This document shows positions 15,345 to 23,000 of a stretch of DNA of 32,229 nucleotides, piece after piece. Where the stretch lies: NCBI GenBank assembly GCA_017963125.1, contig JAGCUA010000015.1:1-32229 (forward strand). Reading direction: 5' to 3'. The stretch's first letter is position 1. Each line of letters begins with the position of its first letter. This DNA is from a bacterium. Its GTDB lineage: Bacteria; UBP6; UBA1177. A program made the position numbers and the translations under genes. Under the pieces are notes generated by a model, which saw nothing but the letters and a program-made list of their open reading frames with translations, was not told where the DNA came from and made no database searches.

Positions 15345-16099
15345 GGGATTTTTTCATACATGATTTCCATTCCGACTTCCGAATATTCACCATTCGAGTC
15401 GCGGAGTTCGAAAATTTCTGTATCGGAAAGAGAAAAAAGTGCAGTTTCAGAACCCAGAACGAACGATGCGGCGAAAGTCGCAGGTTTTGTCGATGCGTTT
15501 TCACGGAAAAAAGCGATATTTTTCAAAGTGTAACCCGATTTTGCTGCTGAAAAAAGGGCGAACTGTACTCTTGAAGCGGGAAAAATAGCAATGAATTTCC
15601 CACCTTTCCGCAGGATGTTTTTGGAAATTTCAAAAAAATCGGCGAGACTGCCTGCAACTTCGTGTTTTGCGAGAGCTTTTTCGGAATCGGTGCTCAAATG
15701 CCCGCTTTCTTTGGCAAAATAAGGCGGATTTACAAAAACGAGGTCGTATTTTTTCCTTTTTGTCCTGACAAAATCGGCAAAATCGGCGCAAAACGGCAAA
15801 ATTTCACCGGTCAGAGAGTTCGTTTCGATATTTTTTTCAAGGATTTTGTAAAGGGATCCCTGAATTTCCACGCAGTCGATCTTCGGAAGAAAACCGCGTC
15901 TTTTCAGAACGATCGAAACTATCCCGCTCCCCGCCCCTATTTCAAGTGCAGAGTTTTCCGTGCCAAGATTCGGGCAGATTCTGTTAACAAACCACGAAAG
16001 TATCATCGAATCGGAATTGAAGCGGTATCCGTTCTTTGACTGATATAACTCCGTAGATTTATTATAAATTGCGTTTAAAGTAAGCTCTGTTTCAGGCAT
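15335..16099 (-). CDS. trmN6: TrmN6-type tRNA(adenine-N6)-methyltransferase
   Basis: SAM-dependent methyltransferase of the YfiC/TrmN6 group, which in E. coli methylates A37 of tRNA1(Val). 'YQSKNGYRFNSDSMILSWF' corresponds to the typical substrate-side start, 'ALEIGAGSGIVSIVLKRR' is the SAM-binding motif I, 'VEIQ' the acidic end of the second strand, and 'YDLVFVNPPYF' the NPPY catalytic motif of N6-adenine or glutamine methylases. The C-terminus 'MYEKIPSF' ends within the dispersed repeat at 15287-15344, so a few residues may have been exchanged by it. It starts 3 bp after the tsaC stop and is the last gene of the operon that begins at 17702. Confidence 0.8.
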   Translation of the reverse strand: MPETELTLNAIYNKSTELYQSKNGYRFNSDSMILSWFVNRICPNLGTENSALEIGAGSGIVSIVLKRRGFLPKIDCVEIQGSLYKILEKNIETNSLTGEILPFCADFADFVRTKRKKYDLVFVNPPYFAKESGHLSTDSEKALAKHEVAGSLADFFEISKNILRKGGKFIAIFPASRVQFALFSAAKSGYTLKNIAFFRENASTKPATFAASFVLGSETALFSLSDTEIFELRDSNGEYSEVGMEIMYEKIPSF

Positions 16100-16102
16100 A
16101 AA

Positions 16103-16735
16103 TCAAAGGATCTTTCTGAAAATATCTTCTTTTTTGATCGCTCCTTCACGTACGATCTCGAAATTGTGGTGTTCGACTCTGACGATAGTCGAAGGAATGT
16201 TCGTCGGGCTTGCATGATGCTCGATCGAAATCGAATCGTCACAGATGAGAACGCCGTCGATCGTGCCGTCAAAATACGAGAAAACATCGGTATAGTTCGT
16301 AGCCGGAGCCTGTCCTGTGATGTTTGCACTCGTGCTGACGATCGGATGACCGACTAAGTCAATGAAACTGTTGACAAAAGAGTACGGCGAGCAACGGATA
16401 CCGACATAACCTGTTCCACCCGTTATAAAATCGGGAAGATCAGGTTTACATTCGTGAATGATCGTAAGCGGACCCGGCCAGAAAAATTTCGCAAGCCTCT
16501 GAGCGACAGGAAGAAAACCTTCGATGAGTTCCGAAAGCATTTCCTCTTTTCTGTTGTTCGAAATAAGGACGGAAAGCGGCTTGTTTGCCGGAATTCCCTT
16601 GATCTGCTTGATCCTCATGACTGGTTCTTCTTCAAAAATTATAGAACCGAGTCCGTAGACTGTCTCTGTCGGATATGCGATAACCTGACCGTTTCTGACT
16701 TTCCACGCAGCTTCTTCGATTGAAAGGATCTCCAT
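16103..16735 (-). CDS. tsaC: L-threonylcarbamoyladenylate synthase (YrdC/Sua5 family)
   Basis: Makes threonylcarbamoyl-AMP from threonine, bicarbonate and ATP, the first step of the t6A37 tRNA modification. The YrdC-fold marks are present: 'VIAYPTETVYGLG' (18-30), 'NKPLSVLI', 'FFWPGPLTII', 'GYVGIRCSPYSF' and 'GHPIVSTSANITGQAPATN' with the S-x-N pair (Ser136, Asn138). The K-x-R element reads K46-G-I48: the arginine that helps hold ATP in the family is isoleucine. The frame is open to 16783, but that would overlap purE. The ATG at 16735 has AGAGG five to six bases upstream and is chosen (210 aa). It starts 1 bp behind the purE stop, within the 17702-15335 operon. Confidence 0.88.
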   Translation of the reverse strand: MEILSIEEAAWKVRNGQVIAYPTETVYGLGSIIFEEEPVMRIKQIKGIPANKPLSVLISNNRKEEMLSELIEGFLPVAQRLAKFFWPGPLTIIHECKPDLPDFITGGTGYVGIRCSPYSFVNSFIDLVGHPIVSTSANITGQAPATNYTDVFSYFDGTIDGVLICDDSISIEHHASPTNIPSTIVRVEHHNFEIVREGAIKKEDIFRKIL

Positions 16736-16736
16736 A

Positions 16737-17225
16737 CTACACCTCTTTAGCCAAGTCTTGAATTTTATTATCTTTTGCTTCAACTTCTTCTTTCATTTTC
16801 AGCTTATATGCCTTCAATGCCGAAGCAAGTTTTTCATCATTCAAAGCAAGGATCTGGACTGCGAAAAGTCCTGCATTTTTCGCGCCGTCGATCGCCATCG
16901 TCGCAACCGGAACACCTGAAGGCATCTGGACTGTAGCATAAAGCGCGTCAAGCCCGTGAAGTGCGCCGGAATCAAGAGGAACGGCGATGACAGGTTTCGT
17001 TGTATGAGCTGCAACAACTCCTGCAAGGTGAGCCGCTGCCCCTGCACCTGCAATAAAGCAGGCACCGTCAAAATTTTCAACCAGAGCGACTGTTTTTTCA
17101 GGAGTTCTGTGCGCCGAACTTACATGAACTTCGAAATCGACACCGAATTCCTTGAGAACAGCGACAGCTTTCTGCATTATCTTCCAGTCGGAATCGCTGC
17201 CCATAACAATCATGACTTTTTCCAT
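16737..17225 (-). CDS. purE: N5-carboxyaminoimidazole ribonucleotide mutase (class I PurE)
   Basis: Rearranges N5-CAIR to CAIR in purine synthesis. The 162-residue protein has the family's 'VMGSDSDWKIM' (8-18) with the nucleotide-binding serine and aspartates, 'VHVSSAHRTPEKTV' with the catalytic histidine, 'CFIAGAGAAAHLAGVVAAHT' and 'KPVIAVPLDSGALHGLDAL'. The pattern 'MPSGVPVATMAIDGAKNAGLFA' completes it. The C-terminus after residue 150 is charged and longer than needed. No other pur gene is near. It lies between an exported protein of unknown function and tsaC in one operon; RBS AGAGGTG before the ATG. Confidence 0.96.
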   Translation of the reverse strand: MEKVMIVMGSDSDWKIMQKAVAVLKEFGVDFEVHVSSAHRTPEKTVALVENFDGACFIAGAGAAAHLAGVVAAHTTKPVIAVPLDSGALHGLDALYATVQMPSGVPVATMAIDGAKNAGLFAVQILALNDEKLASALKAYKLKMKEEVEAKDNKIQDLAKEV

Positions 17226-17228
17226 TTT

Positions 17229-17702
17229 TCACCTCTGTTTCTGCTGATTAGCATTGTTTTTATTCTGCTTTTTATTGTACATTTCGCTCAAAAGGTCTAT
17301 TTTCTTGCGCGAAAGTTCCATGCATTTTGATATTTCTTCTGTCGAAATCTTTGCTGAAGCCGACGAATATTTTTTGATTTTGTCTGAGCAGGTCAAAAGC
17401 TGGTCAAATGCTGAAATTATCTCTTTCGTGAGCGGATCGGGAGCAATATTTTTGACCAGAAGTATCGATTTTCCGTTTGAAACCGTTGCATCGACTTCGT
17501 CAAGGATCGCAGTGATGTATTCTTTATCGACCGCTTTTGCCGCAGCAAGGCTCATCGTGAGATTTTCAAGCCTGTATGCAAGCGAAATTTCGCCGATCGC
17601 CATTGCCTGATACTTCAAAGTGAGAAGCGCTGTTTCGGAACTGTCAGAAAAAAGGGTAAAAAAAGAAAAGAGAATTAGAAATACAAGGGAAACACGCTTC
17701 AT
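17229..17702 (-). CDS. Small exported helical protein of unknown function
   Basis: A 157-residue protein with a clear signal peptide (MKRVSLVFLILFSFFTLFSD). The mature part looks wholly helical, with long runs such as 'ALLTLKYQAMAIGEISLAYR', 'LENLTMSLAAAKAVDKEYI' and 'ISKCMELSRKKIDLLSEMYN', one pair of cysteines (about 108 and 128), and an Asn/Gln/Lys-rich end (KKQNKNNANQQKQR). I do not recognise a family. It is the first gene of the purE-tsaC-trmN6 operon, with the promoter at 17729-17756. GGGGAG precedes the ATG. Being first in a housekeeping operon suggests steady expression. Confidence 0.65.
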   Translation of the reverse strand: MKRVSLVFLILFSFFTLFSDSSETALLTLKYQAMAIGEISLAYRLENLTMSLAAAKAVDKEYITAILDEVDATVSNGKSILLVKNIAPDPLTKEIISAFDQLLTCSDKIKKYSSASAKISTEEISKCMELSRKKIDLLSEMYNKKQNKNNANQQKQR

Positions 17703-17728
17703 AAAAACTCCCCGAAAAAAAGCGCGTT

Positions 17729-17756
17729 ATTATACTTTTTTTAGTGAAAAAGTCAA
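17729..17756 (-). promoter_or_regulatory. Promoter of the 17702-purE-tsaC-trmN6 operon
   Basis: Minus strand: -35 TTGACT (17751-17756), 16-bp spacer, perfect -10 TATAAT (17729-17734), followed by AACGCGC. Confidence 0.75.
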
Positions 17757-17764
17757 AATTTGGT

Positions 17765-18763
17765 TTATTTTCCTTCGGTGTATTCAACCATCCAGTTGTA
17801 GTGGTCGCGGAAGATCTCTTCGACATTGCGGAACTTCATTCCGAGTTCTTTCTGAGCCTTTTCGGATGAAGCGTGGAGATCGCTTTTGAGAATTCTCGCA
17901 CTGCCGCGTGTGATAACGGGTTCAACGCTCTTGAAAAAACGGTAGAAGCAGTTTTCGGCCAAAAATCCCATGGTGTACATGAGCCAGTAAGGAAGCGAAA
18001 CACTCGGGCGTTTTCTGCCGGAAAGCTTTTCAAGGATCCCCATCATTTCGTCATTCGTCACATGACCGCCGGTAAGAAGGTAGAATTCACCGGTTTTTCC
18101 CTTTTCGCCTGCAAGGATTATTCCCTCGACAACGTCTCTGACATCGACCCAGTCAAATCCGCCGTAAGCGGGATAAGCGGGAAGTTTGCCTTTGCGGAAA
18201 TTCATTTCCATAGTTCCCATCTGCGACGGACGGAAATCGTTCGGACCTAAAATCCCGACGGGACATACTGTGACGGCGTCGATCTTGCCTTCCTTGACCG
18301 CTTTCTGGACAAGAAGAGAACCTTCTGCCTTCGTGATTCCGTATTCAAGCATCGCTCTGTCTGGGTTGAAACCCATTTCTTCGGTAGCGACAACACCTTC
18401 ACCGGGATCGCCTAAAGCCTCGATCGAGCTGACGTGGACGAGCCTTTTGACATTGTTTGCGATGCATGCGTCAATGACATTCTGCACACCGTCGACGTTT
18501 ACGGTTTTGATTTTGTCGTAAACTCCGCATTTGATAGAAATCGCTGCTGCGCAGTTGTAAACCAGTTCGGCTCCTTCAAAAGCCTTTTTCAGCGATTCGA
18601 GATCCCTTGTGTCACCTTTTACTTCCTCGAAATCGAGCCCTTCGAGAGCTTTCCGGACTGTAGTCGCCTCGTGAATAAGGATCCTCGGTTTAATGCCTCT
18701 TTTGTTGAGTTCGCGGACAAGATTGTTGCCTACATGACCGCTTGCGCCCGTGATAACTATCAT
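17765..18763 (-). CDS. Extended SDR, NAD-dependent epimerase/reductase
   Basis: A 332-residue Rossmann-fold enzyme of the extended short-chain dehydrogenase group (dihydroflavonol-reductase / HpnA-like). 'MIVITGASGHVGNNLVREL' has the TGxxGxxG nucleotide-binding motif at the very N-terminus. 'VKGDTRDLESL' follows, then 'LVYNCAAAISI', 'LVHVSSIEALGDP' with the catalytic serine, and 'EYGITKAEG' as the Y-x3-K pair. 'TVCPVGILGPND' and 'DWVDVRDVVEGIILA' are typical further on. The substrate is unknown; no hopanoid or sugar genes lie beside it to decide. It has its own promoter at 18797-18824 and GGAGG before the ATG. Confidence 0.82.
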   Translation of the reverse strand: MIVITGASGHVGNNLVRELNKRGIKPRILIHEATTVRKALEGLDFEEVKGDTRDLESLKKAFEGAELVYNCAAAISIKCGVYDKIKTVNVDGVQNVIDACIANNVKRLVHVSSIEALGDPGEGVVATEEMGFNPDRAMLEYGITKAEGSLLVQKAVKEGKIDAVTVCPVGILGPNDFRPSQMGTMEMNFRKGKLPAYPAYGGFDWVDVRDVVEGIILAGEKGKTGEFYLLTGGHVTNDEMMGILEKLSGRKRPSVSLPYWLMYTMGFLAENCFYRFFKSVEPVITRGSARILKSDLHASSEKAQKELGMKFRNVEEIFRDHYNWMVEYTEGK

Positions 18764-18796
18764 TTTCCCCTCCAGTGATAAAAAAACAAACAGCGG

Positions 18797-18824
18797 AATA
18801 TAACGATTATTAGATATTTTTCAA
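18797..18824 (-). promoter_or_regulatory. Promoter of the extended SDR gene
   Basis: Minus strand: -35 TTGAAA (18819-18824), 16-bp spacer, -10 TATATT (18797-18802), followed by CCGCTG. It sits 33 bp upstream of the ATG at 18763. Confidence 0.65.
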
Positions 18825-18889
18825 TTAAGCAGGTTACAGTTTAAGGATTTTTTTATAGAAAAGAGTGTTTGCCGGAAAAATCCATGCCT

Positions 18890-19573
18890 TTACAGCAATC
18901 CTTTGATTTTGTCAGCGATCTCGGCAGGTTCGACTGTCGATTCAAAGCGTTCAAGGACCTCGCCTTCGCGGTTTACAAGAAATTTTGTGAAATTCCACTT
19001 GATCTCTGCATTGTTTTTGTAGTCGGGATCCTGTTTTGCAATAAAACCGGCCATAAATTCGGCTTTTTCGCCCGTAAAACCTGCGAAACTCTTCTTGCTT
19101 TTGAGGTATTTGTAAAGCGGTTCCGCGTTTTCGCCGTTTACTTCGATCTTTTTGAAATTTTCGAAACCGGTGTTGAACTTCATCTGGCAGAACTGATGGA
19201 TCTCATCGTCCGTTCCGGGAGCCTGATGTCCGAACTGATCGCACGGAAAATCCAGTATTTCCAGACCTTTGTCGTGATATTCCTCCCAGAGTTTTTCAAG
19301 TCCTTCATACTGCGGAGTGAAACCGCAGCCCGTCGCCGTGTTCACGATAAGAAGCACTTTGCCCTTGAAATTTGCCATCGGAACATCGTTTCCCTTTCTG
19401 TCTTTCACCGTAAAATCGTAAATAGTCATGTTTTTCTCCTCCTGAACTGGTTGAGCTGTCTCTTTCGCCTTGATTTCTCCGGCCTTTTCTTCGTTTTTGA
19501 CGGCTGTTTTCTCCTTGTTGCACGCCAAAACCGTAAAAAGCACTGTCAAAAGCACCAAAATAATTTTTTTCAT
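18890..19573 (-). CDS. Glutathione peroxidase-family lipoprotein
   Basis: A thioredoxin-fold peroxidase that reduces hydroperoxides. Residues 1-18 form a lipoprotein signal (MKKIILVLLTVLFTVLAC; lipidated Cys18), followed by a Lys/Glu-rich linker to about residue 48. The catalytic domain has 'LLIVNTATGCGFTPQYEGLE' with peroxidatic Cys83 in place of selenocysteine, 'FPCDQFGHQAPG' with Gln113, and the tryptophan block 'IKWNFTKFLVNREG'. Most bacterial homologues are cytoplasmic, so membrane anchoring on the outside is worth noting. The electron donor is probably a thioredoxin-like protein, not glutathione, as is usual for Cys types. AGGAGG precedes the ATG; it lies 12 bp behind the short-chain dehydrogenase and ends the subtilase operon. 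Confidence 0.88.
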   Translation of the reverse strand: MKKIILVLLTVLFTVLACNKEKTAVKNEEKAGEIKAKETAQPVQEEKNMTIYDFTVKDRKGNDVPMANFKGKVLLIVNTATGCGFTPQYEGLEKLWEEYHDKGLEILDFPCDQFGHQAPGTDDEIHQFCQMKFNTGFENFKKIEVNGENAEPLYKYLKSKKSFAGFTGEKAEFMAGFIAKQDPDYKNNAEIKWNFTKFLVNREGEVLERFESTVEPAEIADKIKGLL

Positions 19574-19585
19574 ATTGACCTCCTG

Positions 19586-20377
19586 TTAATTTTTATCCCT
19601 GATAGACATAAACGCTGCCTCTGCGGCCAGACTTCTCGGCAGGAAACGAAGGAAAAACGCTGCGAAGCGGTTCATGAAACGCGGCATTACGACCGGCTTG
19701 TTTTTGAGAAGACCGTTTACAGCCTCCTCCGCTGCCGGATAGCTTCTGCCGATAACCATTTCGAGAAGTTTCGAGCGTTTCTGATTTGCGGTCTCGACGA
19801 ATTCAGTATCGGTAAAACCCGGACAGAGCGCCGTAACACAGACATTTTTCCCGCATTTTTTGAGTTCTGTGCGTATTGCGACCGAAAAATTCATGAGAAA
19901 CGCCTTCGTTGCGCCGTAAGCCGCATAAAAAGGAGTCGGATTGAACGCCGCAAATGATGCTGTATTCAAAATCCAGCCGGAATTTTTTGCCGCGAAATCC
20001 TTCACGAAAAGGTTGGCCAGAGTCATCGCAGAGACGACATTGAGCTGCACCATTCTGTTTACCGCTGCAGCATCCTGACGCTCAAAGTAATCGTACATGC
20101 CGTAGCCTGCGTTGTTTATGAGCATGTCGATGTTTTCATCCTTCACTTTTTCGTAAAGGCTGCAGGCCGCATCGAAGCCTGTCAGATCCATGACAATGAC
20201 GCGCACACCGACGCCGTATTTTTCAATGATCTTTGCTTTGAGAGCATTGAGTTTATCTTCGCGGCGTGCTGTTATGACGAGATCCATCCCTTTTTTGGCA
20301 AGAATGTCGGCAAAATCGGCTCCGAAACCGCTTGATGCACCCGTGATAAGGGCTTTTTTCCCTTTAAGATCGACCAT
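19586..20377 (-). CDS. Classical short-chain dehydrogenase/reductase
   Basis: A 263-residue NAD(P)-dependent oxidoreductase. 'KKALITGASSGFGADFADIL' holds the TGxxxGxG cofactor motif, 'VITARREDKL' with its Arg suggests NADP(H), and 'DMLINNAGYGMY' is the NNAG motif. 'WILNTASFAAF' provides the catalytic serine and 'YAAYGATKAFLMNFS' the Y-x3-K pair. 'CPGFTDTEF' is typical of the group. The substrate cannot be told. The ATG follows the subtilase stop by a single base (TAA-A-ATG), so translation is coupled, and the peroxidase gene follows 12 bp later. An oxidoreductase and a peroxidase behind a secreted protease is an unusual combination. Confidence 0.85.
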   Translation of the reverse strand: MVDLKGKKALITGASSGFGADFADILAKKGMDLVITARREDKLNALKAKIIEKYGVGVRVIVMDLTGFDAACSLYEKVKDENIDMLINNAGYGMYDYFERQDAAAVNRMVQLNVVSAMTLANLFVKDFAAKNSGWILNTASFAAFNPTPFYAAYGATKAFLMNFSVAIRTELKKCGKNVCVTALCPGFTDTEFVETANQKRSKLLEMVIGRSYPAAEEAVNGLLKNKPVVMPRFMNRFAAFFLRFLPRSLAAEAAFMSIRDKN

Positions 20378-20378
20378 T

Positions 20379-22958
20379 TTACATCACAACGACAGAACAG
20401 CCGCTGCTTTTTTTCGTTTCAGCAGGTTTATCATCCTGATGGATATCTTCGTCTGTATAAGGCTCAGAATCTTCTACGCTGTCGCCGTCAGTCGCAATCT
20501 CATCATCCGGATTATCAATGACCTCGGCATCATCTCCTGAACCTGTGTCATTGTCATCTTCCGGTTCTTCTTCGGGCCAGCCTTTCCATTTTTCAGGTGC
20601 ACAGTAACCTTCTTCGTTGCATGTAGCAAGTTCGTCATTGCAGTCCGAGTCGTTACGGCATGCCCTGTAGCAGACACCGGTTTTTGATCCCATATTCGGA
20701 TGACAGAGATAGCCTTCATCGGTCCTGCAGTCTTTATCGGAAGAGCATGAAGCAAGACACGATTCCGTCTGGCGTCTTCCCGTTACGCATTTTGCTCCGT
20801 CGGGGCAGACTGAATCATCGCCGTCGAAACATTCCTGAGTACAGTAGCCGCCCTCCATCCATTGGTTGCATGTCGTGTATTCGCCTAAACATTCTTCATC
20901 TCTTTCACATGAACCGCCTATAGACGACGGGATCTTCTCACACTTGCTTTCGTCGTTGCAGAAAGAACCTGTGTTGCAGTCCGAATTTTCCTTGCAGTGC
21001 GGAAGACATACTCCGAGAATATCGTTCGAGCAGTAATAGCCCTTTCTTTCGCATGGATGGACACTGTTGCATTCAAGAGCGCAGATATAATTCTGTCTGT
21101 CTTCCGAGACATCAAAAGGTATCGTTCCGTCAGGGCACGGGGTCTTGCCTGTTTTTACGGCACAGTAGCCGCCGTCAAAAATCCAATAGCGGCTCTGTTT
21201 AAGACATTTGACATCGGATGCTTCAAGAGATCCGGTCTTGCAGTCGTCAGCATCTTCGCACGGAGAACCGGCCGTCAGTTTGTCTTCGCATCCTTCATCA
21301 ACATATCCGTCGCAGTCATCGTCGAGGTGGTTCCCGCACTCTTCCTCCTTTTCACCGTCGCACATCGGGAATCCGGCTGCAAGACGGGCAGCTTTTTCGA
21401 GGTTTACTCTGCCGTAGCCGAATTTTACGCTGAATCCGTTTTCATCCCAAAGACCTGTCTCAGGATAAATTTTATCCGAACTTTTCTTCAAAATTTCGAT
21501 CGCTTCTTCAAGCGTAAGATCAGGATTTATGCTGAATACCGCACCGAAAAAACCTGAAACGACAGGCGCAGCTGCCGAAGTTCCGGAAAACAGAAGAGTG
21601 TAGTTTGTTTTGTAGTCGCCGTAACCCGGGATCGAGGTAGTGGCTATACCAACCATCGGAGTTTCAGAAAGCGACGGAGCTATAACTGTCGATGAAAATC
21701 CGTAGTTTGAATATTCAGCTCTCGTGTCCCATGCGGTCGAAGCGTTGACTGTTACAACTCTGTCCTTCACATCGGCACCGTTGCGTTTGAAAACGAAATC
21801 ATAACTCAGAAGCTGCTCGTATGAAGAATCGGTCCCGTCGTTTCCGGAAGCATAGACTATGACGCCGCCCTTTCCGCCTCGTCCGTTCTGCATGAAATTC
21901 TGATGCGCTTCGATCTCTCCGGGCGTGACCGGGATCGTGCCGTAGGAAGAATCGGGACCGAAACTGCAGTTTACCGTTGTGATATTAGGATCTGCGACAT
22001 ATTTTTCGTAGACTTTGATCATCGTTCCGTCGGAACTTGCAGTTCCCGTAGTTCCTTCAAGGTATCTGACCGGATAAAGCAGACACCACGGACACATTCC
22101 GCTCATTCCGATTTCGTTGCCTACACCGGCGCTGACACCGGCGCAGGTCGTTCCGTGACCTACCGAAGAAGCCAGATACTGACCGTAAGGCGAGCCTTCG
22201 AGTTCTGAAAGATCCGGATAGCCCCCTTCTTTGTTCTTGATCGCGTCATATCCGGGCTCGATATTAGTCAGGTCCTCATGATCCGGAACAATACCAGTAT
22301 CCATTATCGCGATTTTCGTATTCTCATCGACTTCGATTCCGTTCGAGTTCAAGAATTCGAGCATCTGAATGAATTTCGTATCGGCATTTTTCATGATCGA
22401 AGCATCGTTTCCGTAATAATCTTTGACCTTTCCTCTGTTCTGCAAGTGCCACTGGACATCGAAGTAAGGATCTTTCGGCGCACTTTCTGGCACCATTCTG
22501 AGTGTTGTCTCGCGAACCAAATCGGGAAATGCATAACCGTCACCGTTTCGGACGATTTTTTCGGCAGTTTCAACGCTGTCGCCCTGCACCGAAAAGGCAT
22601 AAAGCGGATAACTTTCAACTATTTCCACAAGTTTAAGCCCGTATTTTTTCTCCATGTATCCGACCGTTTTGTCGCCGCGCCAGAAAAGCGTCCTTTCAGC
22701 AATGACCGGCATCTCGCCGAGGAAATAGACCGGCAGTTCACCGCCGTTTCCGTTTATGAAAGAGTAAATGCTGCTTCCGGTATTCAACCTGTAAAGCTCG
22801 TTTTTAGGAACAAAAGCAGCAGACACGTCACTTTTTACAACACTGAAACTTTCGGCTTTCGTGACGGAAACACTTGTTCCGTTGCTGTAGAAAAGCTCAG
22901 AAGCGCTTACAGTCACAACCGCAAAAAAGATTGCGAACACAAGAAAGATCTTTTTCAT
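20379..22958 (-). CDS. Secreted subtilisin-like serine protease with Cys-rich C-terminal repeats
   Basis: An 859-residue exported S8 peptidase. The signal peptide covers residues 1-20 and a pro-region runs to about 160. In the catalytic domain (about 165-525) the triad is Asp220 ('AIMDTGIVPDHED'), His268 ('GHGTTCAG') and Ser461 ('SGTSAAAPVVSG'), with oxyanion Asn373 ('ASGNDG'). At 541-557 comes a MopE-type motif (CGNHLDDDCDGYVDEGC). From about 560 to 795 there are several Cys-rich units of the 'C..DSDC....C' type, and from 800 an Asp/Glu-rich tail that ends SSGCSVVVM. The tail looks like a short sorting or anchoring end but lacks the hydrophobic helix and arginines of MYXO-CTERM. First gene of the operon with the SDR and peroxidase genes; AAGGGG lies upstream of the ATG. 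Confidence 0.92.
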   Translation of the reverse strand: MKKIFLVFAIFFAVVTVSASELFYSNGTSVSVTKAESFSVVKSDVSAAFVPKNELYRLNTGSSIYSFINGNGGELPVYFLGEMPVIAERTLFWRGDKTVGYMEKKYGLKLVEIVESYPLYAFSVQGDSVETAEKIVRNGDGYAFPDLVRETTLRMVPESAPKDPYFDVQWHLQNRGKVKDYYGNDASIMKNADTKFIQMLEFLNSNGIEVDENTKIAIMDTGIVPDHEDLTNIEPGYDAIKNKEGGYPDLSELEGSPYGQYLASSVGHGTTCAGVSAGVGNEIGMSGMCPWCLLYPVRYLEGTTGTASSDGTMIKVYEKYVADPNITTVNCSFGPDSSYGTIPVTPGEIEAHQNFMQNGRGGKGGVIVYASGNDGTDSSYEQLLSYDFVFKRNGADVKDRVVTVNASTAWDTRAEYSNYGFSSTVIAPSLSETPMVGIATTSIPGYGDYKTNYTLLFSGTSAAAPVVSGFFGAVFSINPDLTLEEAIEILKKSSDKIYPETGLWDENGFSVKFGYGRVNLEKAARLAAGFPMCDGEKEEECGNHLDDDCDGYVDEGCEDKLTAGSPCEDADDCKTGSLEASDVKCLKQSRYWIFDGGYCAVKTGKTPCPDGTIPFDVSEDRQNYICALECNSVHPCERKGYYCSNDILGVCLPHCKENSDCNTGSFCNDESKCEKIPSSIGGSCERDEECLGEYTTCNQWMEGGYCTQECFDGDDSVCPDGAKCVTGRRQTESCLASCSSDKDCRTDEGYLCHPNMGSKTGVCYRACRNDSDCNDELATCNEEGYCAPEKWKGWPEEEPEDDNDTGSGDDAEVIDNPDDEIATDGDSVEDSEPYTDEDIHQDDKPAETKKSSGCSVVVM

Positions 22959-22978
22959 CTTGAACCCCTTTAATCAAA

Positions 22979-23000
22979 GAAAAAACGAGTAAGCATACTC
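22979..23000 (-). terminator. Weak terminator behind the TetR gene
   Basis: Minus strand: GAGTA/TACTC stem (22987-23000) with a 4-nt loop, then G and a run of T (22980-22985). It begins at the last base of the TetR stop codon and precedes the protease ATG by about 20 bp. A five-bp stem is short, so read-through into the protease gene is possible; no separate protease promoter was identified. Confidence 0.4.

Noticed and set aside
18869..19957. Long plus-strand open frame (362 codons) over the peroxidase and SDR genes
   Set aside because: It is the mirror of two well-recognised minus-strand genes, is rich in Phe/Arg/Cys as such mirrors are, and has no ribosome-binding site or family resemblance.
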